A DNA stretch of 64,000 bases. Origin: Planctomycetota bacterium (GTDB lineage: Bacteria > Planctomycetota > Phycisphaerae > Phycisphaerales > UBA1924). Made by a program: the position numbers and the translations under genes. Location: NCBI GenBank assembly GCA_013285505.1, contig CP053450.1:2960796-3024795 (forward strand). Reading direction: 5' to 3'. Each line of letters begins with the position of its first letter. Position 1 is the stretch's first letter. The notes under the pieces were generated by a model. It was not told the DNA's origin and did no database searches. It saw only the letters and a program-made list of their open reading frames with translations. Of the stretch, positions 56,989 to 64,000 are shown one piece after another.

Positions 56989-58617
56989 GTGCTCCGACTG
57001 ACCGGCATCCGCCTGCCGCTGGACCACCCGCCCGAAGCGATCGCAAGAGCGGCGATTTCGCGGCTGCGCATCGCCCCGAGCCAACTTCTCGCCTGCACCG
57101 TCTTCCGCCGCGCGCACGACGCCCGTAAGCAACACGCCATCACGCTGATCTACTCACTCGACGTACAGGTCGCAGACGAAGCGGAGGTGCTCCGCCGGCT
57201 CGGCGGCAACAGCGATGTCAGGCCGACCCCCGACACCGAATACCGGTTCATCGCGCACGCACCCCAGCAACCGACCACGCGCCCGCTGGTGATCGGTGCC
57301 GGCCCCTGCGGCCTGTTCGCGGCGTTGCTCCTGGCCCAGATGGGATTCAGGCCCATCATCCTGGAACGCGGCAAGGTGGTGCGCGAACGCACCAAGGACA
57401 CCTGGGGCCTCTGGCGCAGATCGGTGCTCAACCCTGAATCCAACGTGCAGTTCGGCGAGGGCGGTGCCGGGACGTTCTCCGACGGCAAGCTCTACAGCCA
57501 GATCAAGGACCCCCGCCACCTCGGCCGCAAGGTGCTCACCGAGTTCGTCAAGGCCGGTGCGCCGCCGGAGATCCTGACCGAGGCCCACCCGCACATCGGC
57601 ACGTTCCGACTGGTGAGCATGGTCGAGCACATGCGGGCCACGATCGAATCACTCGGCGGCGAATACCGCTTCGAAAGCCGCGTGACCGACCTGGACATCG
57701 ACATCGACCCCGACGGCACCCGCCGGCTCCGCGGCGTCACGCTCTCCGGCGGCGAGCACATCGCCTCCGACCACATCGTCCTCGCCATCGGCCACAGCTC
57801 GCGCGACACCTTCCAGATGCTGCACGACCGCGGCGTGCACATCGAGGCCAAGCCGTTCTCGCTGGGCTTCCGGATCGAGCACCCGCAGTCGCTCATCGAC
57901 GCCTCGAGATTCGGCCCCAGCGCTGGCCATACGATCCTCGGCGCGGCCGACTACAAGCTCGTGCACCACGCCCGCAACGGCCGCGATGTCTATTCCTTCT
58001 GCATGTGCCCGGGTGGCACCGTCGTCGCCGCCGCCTCCGAGGAGGGCCGCGTCGTCACCAACGGCATGAGCCAGTACTCCCGTGCCGAACGCAACGCCAA
58101 CGCGGGCATCGTCGTCGGCATCACGCCCGAGGCCGACTATCCCGACGGCCCGCTCGCCGGCATCGCCTTCCAACGCAAATGGGAGGCCGCGGCATTCGTC
58201 GCCGGCGGCGGCACCTACGCAGCCCCCGCGCAGCTCGTCGGCGATTTCCTCGCCGGCAGGCCCAGCACCTCGCTCGGGAGCGTCGTCCCCTCCTACAAGC
58301 CGGGCGTTGTCCCCACCGATCTCACCCCCTGCCTGCCCGACTACGCCATCACCGCCATCCGCGAAGCGCTCTCCACCTTCGGCCGCCGGATCCGCGGCTT
58401 CGACATGCACGACGCGGTCCTGACCGGGGTCGAGACCCGGACCTCCTCGCCCGTCCGCATCCGTCGCGACGAGACGTTCCAGAGCATCAACACCAGAGGC
58501 CTGTTCCCCGCCGGCGAGGGTGCCGGATACGCCGGCGGCATCCTCTCCGCCGGCGTCGACGGCATCAAGATCGCCGAGGCCGTCGCGCAGAGCATCCTGG
58601 GCGACGAAGCGACCTGA
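56989..58617 (+). CDS. FAD-dependent NAD(P)-type oxidoreductase (COG2509-like)
   Basis: 542 residues from GTG 56989 (VLRLTGIRLPLDHPPEAI), the normal start of this family. The N-terminal 80 residues include the characteristic FRRAHDARKQHAITLIYSLD. The FAD-binding Rossmann motif is IGAGPCGLFAALLLAQMG at 102-119, with GARK-type residues further on (SFCMCPGGTVVAAASEEGRV). The C-terminal GGIxSAGxDG region (GILSAGVDGIKIAEAVAQS) closes the FAD domain. Members are annotated only as flavoproteins with unknown substrates. It follows the ATP-grasp/C45 cluster by 185 bases and may belong to it. Confidence 0.82.
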   Translation: MLRLTGIRLPLDHPPEAIARAAISRLRIAPSQLLACTVFRRAHDARKQHAITLIYSLDVQVADEAEVLRRLGGNSDVRPTPDTEYRFIAHAPQQPTTRPLVIGAGPCGLFAALLLAQMGFRPIILERGKVVRERTKDTWGLWRRSVLNPESNVQFGEGGAGTFSDGKLYSQIKDPRHLGRKVLTEFVKAGAPPEILTEAHPHIGTFRLVSMVEHMRATIESLGGEYRFESRVTDLDIDIDPDGTRRLRGVTLSGGEHIASDHIVLAIGHSSRDTFQMLHDRGVHIEAKPFSLGFRIEHPQSLIDASRFGPSAGHTILGAADYKLVHHARNGRDVYSFCMCPGGTVVAAASEEGRVVTNGMSQYSRAERNANAGIVVGITPEADYPDGPLAGIAFQRKWEAAAFVAGGGTYAAPAQLVGDFLAGRPSTSLGSVVPSYKPGVVPTDLTPCLPDYAITAIREALSTFGRRIRGFDMHDAVLTGVETRTSSPVRIRRDETFQSINTRGLFPAGEGAGYAGGILSAGVDGIKIAEAVAQSILGDEAT

Positions 58618-58644
58618 CCCGACGCGCAGGCCGGGCAGTCGCGG

Positions 58645-59277
58645 TCACGGCAGCCGTCGGATCTTCTCGGCAATGACCCGGGAATCATCGCGATGGCAGC
58701 GCGAAAGATGGTCCGCCACCGCCAACTGATCCTCTCTCGGGAACTGCTGGTGCAGCTTGGAGATCATCTCATACTCGTCGATCTCGACAACAAACTGCGT
58801 GATCTGCGGCACCAGACGCTCGATATACCCCGGCGCCGCCATCGACGTCTGCCACACCGGATACTCCCCGACCTCCGCATACTGCGGCTCGATCAGCGAC
58901 GAGAGGTCGTCGATCATCTCGCGGAAGAACTCGATGCCCTCCACAACGCGGGCCGTGCCACGCACGACCACCTCCTCGTAGTCGTACGTGCCGCCCCTCG
59001 TCGTATCGACCCGCCAGTGCGGCGAGACATAGGTCTCGCACCCCGAGAAGGCGACGAGCACCGAAGCACCATCAAGCCCCTGCGCCTGCGGGTTCTGTCC
59101 ATTGATGTGCGCGCGCAACCGAGTCGGGCACCCGCTCTCCACATCGGTGACAAAGGGAATGCGGGTGACCCTGAGGCCGCCGTGCGAGGTGAACAGATGC
59201 GCGAGTGGATGGAGCCCCATGAGCTGCACCGCGGCTGCAGCATCCGTGACCCGGCGTGGCGATGGCGGATAGCTCAT
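58645..59277 (-). CDS. PaiB-like FMN-binding negative transcriptional regulator
   Basis: 210 residues from ATG 59277 (MSYPPSPRRVTDAAAAVQL), preceded by GGACGAGG. The split-barrel FMN-binding pattern of PaiB is recognisable: HPLAHLFTSHGGLRVTRIPF, the GHLA-type loop replaced by AHINGQNPQAQGLD, then VLVAFSGCETYVSPHWRV and TYDYEEVVVRGTARVV. The last 60 residues are a helical extension (QQFPREDQLAVADHLSRCHR). PaiB in Bacillus represses degradative enzyme genes. Its target here is unknown; it is convergent with the flavoprotein gene. Confidence 0.75.
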   Translation of the reverse strand: MSYPPSPRRVTDAAAAVQLMGLHPLAHLFTSHGGLRVTRIPFVTDVESGCPTRLRAHINGQNPQAQGLDGASVLVAFSGCETYVSPHWRVDTTRGGTYDYEEVVVRGTARVVEGIEFFREMIDDLSSLIEPQYAEVGEYPVWQTSMAAPGYIERLVPQITQFVVEIDEYEMISKLHQQFPREDQLAVADHLSRCHRDDSRVIAEKIRRLP

Positions 59278-59546
59278 CCTCGTCCTTTCATGGCGTCCGG
59301 ACAACGCGCGGCATACGCAAGCGGCGCGCGCACAAGCACGCCCTCTGGCTCTTCTGTACTCCGAACGATTCATAGCCCACGCCCGATCTCAGAGCACATC
59401 AGTGGGTCTGCCGGAGCCCCCACCACTCACCGACGGAGCCCCCACCGACCCGCGGCCGCGATCGCGACCACAGACCGCCCCCGCATCGATGCCAGCGTAA
59501 ACACCAGCATTTTCCACTTTCCTTCTCGCACTTGAGCAGATCAAGC
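59278..59546. other. Gap upstream of the imuA promoter
   Basis: 269 bases between the PaiB start and the imuA promoter. Reading frames on the minus strand here (for example 59389-59580) have no family content and look non-coding. Nothing else was recognised. Confidence 0.4.
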
Positions 59547-59580
59547 TTGACCTATCAATATCCAAACGTATATTGAACAC
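59547..59580 (+). promoter_or_regulatory. imuA promoter (-35/-10), probably leaderless
   Basis: TTGACC at 59547-59552 and TATATT at 59569-59574 are separated by 16 bases, a good vegetative-type pair in otherwise GC-rich DNA. The -10 ends 6 bases before the ATG at 59581, so the transcript would start at or just before the start codon, giving a leaderless or nearly leaderless mRNA. Confidence 0.65.
59555..59576. promoter_or_regulatory. Inverted repeat over the imuA promoter, candidate SOS operator
   Basis: TCAATAT at 59555-59561 and ATATTGA at 59570-59576 are perfect inverted repeats with an 8-base spacer (CCAAACGT). The repeat covers the -35/-10 spacer and the whole -10, the position expected for a repressor. 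imuA-imuB-dnaE2 cassettes are LexA-controlled in other bacteria, so this is a candidate planctomycete LexA site, although it does not match the LexA boxes of proteobacteria or Gram-positives. Confidence 0.5.
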
Positions 59581-60383
59581 ATGCGTTTGGAATCTACTCG
59601 GATTTTAGCCCCGGAAGCCCCCCACGACCGCCTCCAGCGGCTGCGGCTTGCTCTGGAAGAGCACACCAGCCGCCCCCGACAGCCGGCCCAAGACCTCGGC
59701 CGGGGGGCTTGCCCTCGAACCCGGCCTCCATGAACTGCTGAGCGGGAGCATCGGTGCCCGGTACTGGGTGCCGCCGGTGGCGGTGCTGGTCGATCTGGCC
59801 CGAGGAACACTCGCCGCCGGTGTGGGCTCCGGAGGCGGGTCCATCCTCTGGATCGGGCAGCGCTGCTGGGGCTATCCCCACGCCCTCGCTCCCCGGGAAC
59901 ACCGCACAGCCGAAGCGCAGGCCGGGGGCGGGCAGGGCCCGCTGCTCGACCGATCGGTGTTCGTCGATGCCCGCACCGTCGCCGAGCGGGTGTGGGCGGC
60001 CGAACTCGCAGCCCGGAGCGGGGCGGCGGCCGTCGTCATCGCCGACGGCACCGGCCTCCGCATGGCCGATTCACGCAGGCTTCAGCTCGCGGCCGAGTCC
60101 TGCAGGGCCATCGTGCTGCTGGCTCGCCCCGACACCGAACGGGGCGAACTGTCGGCAAGCGCGTTCACGGTGGCTTGTCGAGCCCTCCGCCGAGCCGGGG
60201 CTCGGGTTTGATCAGCAATGGATTGTGACCCTGCTGCGCTGCAAGGGAGTGCAGCCCACGGTCGGGAGCGCACGGCGGTGGGCCGTGCGGCGAGAACATG
60301 CAACAGGCATCGTCCATGACTGGCAGGCGTGCGGCGGCGATCTGGCTGTGCCAGTGGTCGATCGACGTGCGGCGACGGCGTGA
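59581..60383 (+). CDS. imuA: ImuA, RecA-like SOS mutagenesis protein (two frame breaks)
   Basis: About 266 residues. ATG 59581 (MRLESTRILAPEAPHDRLQ) begins a helical entry (RLRLALEEHT). One extra G in the run at 59702-59707 shifts the frame to the RecA-like core (LALEPGLHELLSGSIGARYW, GGSILWIGQRCWGYPHAL, then SVFVDARTVAERVWAAELAA). A second break near 60165-60172 leads to the C-terminal part (RWLVEPSAEPGLGFDQQWI ... GSARRWAVRREHATGIVHD) ending at 60383. ImuA works with ImuB and DnaE2 in translesion synthesis. Its 3' end overlaps imuB. Confidence 0.85.
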
Positions 60384-61837
60384 CCGGACGGCCCAAGACG
60401 CCGCACAGAGCACACTCCCTCTGCTGCTCGTCCATCAGGACCACCAGCGGCAGGTGGTTGCTGCGTGCTGTCGGCGATCGCGCAGCGCCGGTGTGCAGCC
60501 GGGCATGCCGGTGGCGCAGGCGCGGGCGCTCTTCGACGCCGGGCGGCTCCGTGTCGAGCCCCACGAACCGAACCGGGACGCCGCGGCACTCCGCACGCTG
60601 GCGGTCTGGGCCCACCGGCTCTCCCCGCTCGTCTCGCCCGATCCGCCCGACGGCCTCCTGCTCGATCTGACCGGGTGCGAGCAGGTCTTTGGCGGCGAGG
60701 ATCGCTGGACCTCGACCGCCCTGCGTCAGCTCTCCCGCCTCGGCCTGCACGCCCGTGCCGCGATCGCCCCCACGTTCGGGTGCGCGTGGGCGATCTCCCG
60801 GTTCGGCCCAGAGCCCACCACTGTTGTCCCGCCGGGCAGGCAGCGTGAGGTGATCGCCCCGCTGCCCGCTGCCGCCCTGCAACTGGAGCCCGAGACCCTC
60901 GCCGACCTCGGCACCGTCGGCGTGAAGACCATCGGCCAACTGCTCGAATTGCCCCGGGCCGCGCTGCCCGCCCGCTTCGGGGAGTCGCTGCTCCTGCGCC
61001 TCGACCGGGCACTCGGGCACGCCATCGAGACGATCGAGCCCCTGCGTCCCGCCGTGCCCCACACCGCCGAGCGGGTGTTCGACGGCCCGACCGACCGCAC
61101 CGACGCGATCGAGTGGACCGTCCGCGAGTTGCTGGACACCGTCACCGCCCGCCTCCGCGCCGAATCACTCGGCACGCGGCACGTCGATCTCACGCTCGTG
61201 CGTTCCGACCTCCCGCCAGAACTGCTCACCGTCACGATGGGGCGCCCGAGCCACGACGCGGCCCACCTCTGGGTGCTCATCCGCCCCAAGCTGGAGCGCG
61301 CACCTGGGGTTTGGCGTGGAGGGTGTGCGGATCGCGGCGCTCGCGCTGGCCCGTGTGCAGCACCAGCAGACCGAATGCTGGGACAGCCAGACCAACACCG
61401 CCACGGACCGCGCGCGCGATCTGCTGCTCGACACACTCGCCAACCGGCTCGGCCCGGGGCGGGTGCTGCTGGCCTCCATGACCGAGTCCCACATCCCCCA
61501 GCGGGCGTTCGTGTTGCACGAGCCCGGCTCGCGAGAGAAGCGCCCGCCGAACGCCGCGGCCGCCCGGCAGGACCGCCCAACCCTGCTGCTCGCGAGGCCG
61601 CTGCCCGCCGAGGTGGTCGCCCTCACGCCCGACGGCCCGGTGCACCGCGTCACCTGCCGGGGCCAGACCCACGACGTGCTCGCCTGCTGCGGGCCGGAGC
61701 GGATCGCCCCCGAATGGTGGCGGCACAGGGCCCCGACCCGCGACTACTTCACCGTGCAGCGCGAGGACGGGCGATGGCTCTGGCTGGGACGCGACCTGAC
61801 GAGCGGGCGTTGGCATGTCTACGGGATATGGGCGTAG
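60298..61837 (+). CDS. imuB: ImuB, inactive Y-family polymerase-like protein (one frame break)
   Basis: About 513 residues. The start is ATG 60298 or, more likely by family N-terminus, ATG 60316 (MTGRRAAAIWLCQWSIDV). The Y-family palm and fingers are recognisable (QPGMPVAQARALFDAGRLRV, PDGLLLDLTGCEQVFGGEDR, GLHARAAIAPTFGCAWAISR, VKTIGQLLELPRAALPARFG). The catalytic acidic residues of DinB are not conserved at the N-terminus, as in other ImuB. A break at about 61296-61302 in GCGCGC shifts to the C-terminal part (VEGVRIAALALARVQHQQTE ... WWRHRAPTRDYFTVQREDGR). ImuB is thought to bridge the clamp, ImuA and DnaE2. Confidence 0.88.
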
Positions 61838-61903
61838 GCGTGCCCGGCTCTCCCCGCCCAAGCCACGAGCCGCACCCGTCGAAGACCACCGGCGCGCGCA
61901 CCG

Positions 61904-64000
61904 ATGCACCGCCCGGTGCCCGCGGCCGCCTACACCGAGATGTCGGTCACCAGCAACTTCACGTTCCTGACCGGGGCGAGCCATCCGGAGGAACTGATCG
62001 AGCGGGCGGCCGAACTCGGGCACCGGGCCGCATCCATCGCCGACACCAACACGCTCGCGGGGATCGTCCGTGCCCACGTCGCGGCCAAAGCCGCGGGCAT
62101 CCCGCTGGCGGTCGGGTGCCGCCTCGTGCTGACCGACGCCCCGCCGCTGCTGGTCTACCCGACCGACCGGGCCGCGTACTCGCGGCTGTGCCGGCTGCTG
62201 ACGCTCGGCAAACGCCGCGCGCCCAAGGGCGAGTGCCACCTGTCGCTGGCCGACCTCTTCGACCACGAGGCCGGCCTGCTCTGCATCGTGGACGACCCCG
62301 AGCCGGACACCCCCGAACGTGTCGGGATGCTCCGCACACTCTGCGAGGTGTTCGACGACGACCGGCTCTCGCTCGCTGTCGCGCATACCTGCTCCGGCGG
62401 CGACCGCCAGCGGATCGACCGTGCCGCGAGCATCGCCGGTTCGCTCGGCATCCCACTTCTGGCCACCAACCGCGTGCTCTACCACGAGCCCCGGCGCCGG
62501 GCACTGCAGGACGTTGTCACCTGCATCCGCCACGGCTGCACGCTCGACGCGGCCGGCTTCAGGCTGCAAGCCAACGCCGAACGCCACCTCAAGCCGCCGG
62601 ACGAGATGGCGCGGCTGTTCGCCGACCGGCCCGGGGCGATCGCCCGCACCGTCGAGGTCGCGGAACGCGCCACCGCGTTCAGCCTTGACGAGCTGCGCTA
62701 CCAGTACCCCTCCGAGGCGTGCCCGCCGGGGATGGACCCGACCGCGTACCTCGCGCGGCTTGCCGCTGAGGGCGCGGCGGTCCGCTACCCCGCGGGCGTG
62801 CCCGACTCGACCCGCAGGGCGCTGGACTACGAGCTGGCCCTCATCGCCGAGCTCGGGTACGAGCCGTATTTCCTGACCTGCTACGACATCGTGCGGTTTG
62901 CGCGCGCGCGGGGGATTCTCTGCCAGGGGCGGGGAGGGGCGGCCAACTCGGCGGTGTGCTTCTGCCTGGGCATCACCGAGGTGGACCCCGCCCGCTACAG
63001 CCTGCTGTTTGAGCGGTTCATCAGCCGCGAGCGGCGCGAACCGCCCGACATCGACATCGACTTCGAGCACGAGCGCCGCGAGGAGGTGCTGCAGTACCTC
63101 TACGCCAAGTACGGTCGGGAGCGGGCGGCGCTCACGGCCGTGGTGATCAGCTACCGCGGGCGGAGCGCCGTCCGCGAGGTGGGCAAGGTGCTGGGGCTGC
63201 CCGCCGACTGCATCGACGTGCTGGCCAAGAACCTCAACGGCTGGAGCGAGACCGCCAGCGAGGAGCGTGTCCGCGAGCTCGGGCTCAACCCGCACGACCC
63301 GGTGATGCGTCGTGTGATCGCGATCTCTGGTGAGCTGGTCGGTTTCCCCCGCCATCTCTCGCAGCACGTCGGCGGGTTCGTCATCACCGAGACCGCCCTG
63401 AGCGAGCTGGTCCCGATCGAGAACGCCGCGATGGAGGACCGGACCGTCATCGAGTGGGACAAGGACGACATCGACGCGATGGGGATGCTCAAGGTGGACT
63501 GCTTGGGGCTCGGGATGCTCACCTGCATCCGCAAGGCGATGGCGCTGGTGGACGCCCGGCCCGACCGCCGCGAGCACCTGCCGCTGTCGATCGCCCACAT
63601 CATGGAGGAAGAGCACTCCGACGACGCGGTGTACGACATGATCTGCCGTGCCGACACCGTGGGGGTGTTCCAGATCGAGAGCCGGGCGCAGATGTCGATG
63701 CTGCCGCGGCTGCGCCCGCGCCGGTTCTACGACCTCGTGATCGAGGTGGCGATCGTCCGCCCGGGGCCGATCCAGGGCGGCATGGTGCACCCCTACCTGC
63801 GCCGACGCGAGGGCGGCGAGGAGATCACCTACCCCACGCCGGAGATCCGTGCCGTGCTGGAACGCACGCTCGGGGTGCCGCTCTTTCAGGAGCAGGCGAT
63901 GCAGATCGCCATCGTCGCGGCCGGGTTCACGCCTGATCAGTCCGACGGTCTCCGCCGCGCGATGGCCGCGTGGAAACGCAAGGGCAACGCGATCCACCGC
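61904..64000 (+). CDS. dnaE2: Error-prone DNA polymerase III alpha subunit DnaE2, runs off the window
   Basis: 699 residues are visible, open at the right edge; the complete family protein is about 1050. ATG 61904 begins [20 protein letters not shown]. The PHP domain occupies about 8-270 ([20 protein letters not shown]). The polymerase part has the catalytic acidic cluster in [16 protein letters not shown], the third position in [12 protein letters not shown], and the DnaE2-type [18 protein letters not shown]. The frame was checked in many lines and has no break. It performs translesion synthesis with ImuA and ImuB and is SOS-induced elsewhere. The usual GRGS appears as GRGG. Confidence 0.95.
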   Translation, partial: MHRPVPAAAYTEMSVTSNFTFLTGASHPEELIERAAELGHRAASIADTNTLAGIVRAHVAAKAAGIPLAVGCRLVLTDAPPLLVYPTDRAAYSRLCRLLTLGKRRAPKGECHLSLADLFDHEAGLLCIVDDPEPDTPERVGMLRTLCEVFDDDRLSLAVAHTCSGGDRQRIDRAASIAGSLGIPLLATNRVLYHEPRRRALQDVVTCIRHGCTLDAAGFRLQANAERHLKPPDEMARLFADRPGAIARTVEVAERATAFSLDELRYQYPSEACPPGMDPTAYLARLAAEGAAVRYPAGVPDSTRRALDYELALIAELGYEPYFLTCYDIVRFARARGILCQGRGGAANSAVCFCLGITEVDPARYSLLFERFISRERREPPDIDIDFEHERREEVLQYLYAKYGRERAALTAVVISYRGRSAVREVGKVLGLPADCIDVLAKNLNGWSETASEERVRELGLNPHDPVMRRVIAISGELVGFPRHLSQHVGGFVITETALSELVPIENAAMEDRTVIEWDKDDIDAMGMLKVDCLGLGMLTCIRKAMALVDARPDRREHLPLSIAHIMEEEHSDDAVYDMICRADTVGVFQIESRAQMSMLPRLRPRRFYDLVIEVAIVRPGPIQGGMVHPYLRRREGGEEITYPTPEIRAVLERTLGVPLFQEQAMQIAIVAAGFTPDQSDGLRRAMAAWKRKGNAIHR

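Noticed and set aside
61277..63997. Long minus-strand open frame antisense to imuB and dnaE2
   Set aside because: Low-complexity composition and full overlap with the clearly coding dnaE2 strand.

Overview
The window is very GC-rich DNA from a flagellated, Gram-negative-type bacterium. The best match is a planctomycete of the Phycisphaerae/Phycisphaerales kind. That placement rests on three things: a planctomycete-style zinc ribbon (CxxCGY...CPECG) ahead of membrane helices, small proteins that look like planctomycete-only families, and LpxI-type lipid A biosynthesis next to a full flagellar export set. It is a judgement from recognised families, not a computed phylogeny.

Layout. Positions 1-25386 are a nearly unbroken minus-strand flagellar locus. 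Read in transcription order it runs: FlgN-like chaperone, histidine kinase, sigma54-type response regulator, then (behind a good sigma54 promoter) flgB-flgC-fliE, fliF-fliG-fliH-fliI-fliJ, a MotE-like protein, fliK, flgD, a TIGR02530-type protein, flgE, flbD, motA, motB, fliL, fliN, fliO-fliP-fliQ-fliR, flhB, flhA and the start of flhF, which leaves the window on the left. fliM is not in its usual place between fliL and fliN. From 25441 to 31406 the same strand carries a membrane-anchored TPR protein, an RDD membrane protein, a LolA-like lipoprotein and two small unknown proteins.

Positions 31679-47500 are a mixed housekeeping and signalling region: lpxI, a TlyA-like methyltransferase without an S4 domain, obg, PilZ, a Fur-family regulator, a GNAT, a zinc-ribbon membrane protein, ispG, a TraB/GumN-like secreted protein, a CheA-like kinase without a CheW-type domain opposite a CheY, a FapA/DUF342 protein, an MTA/SAH nucleosidase, gapdh, an L7/L12-CTD plus CFI-motif protein, a secreted hydrolase and a stand-alone FHA protein.

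Positions 47717-56803 are a tightly packed six-gene plus-strand cluster: aldehyde dehydrogenase, class III aminotransferase, nitrilase-superfamily amidase, long Orn/Lys/Arg decarboxylase, ATP-grasp ligase and C45 Ntn-type acyltransferase/hydrolase. A COG2509-like flavoprotein follows. This set looks like a route for amide-protected diamine (or basic amino acid) metabolism and is the most interesting candidate system here. Positions 59555-64000 are an SOS-mutagenesis cassette, imuA-imuB-dnaE2, with a promoter overlapped by a perfect inverted repeat; dnaE2 leaves the window on the right.

At least twenty single-base frame breaks interrupt otherwise well-conserved genes, several inside G or C runs. 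The simplest explanation is residual indel errors in the assembly, so the affected genes are annotated as whole genes with the break noted.
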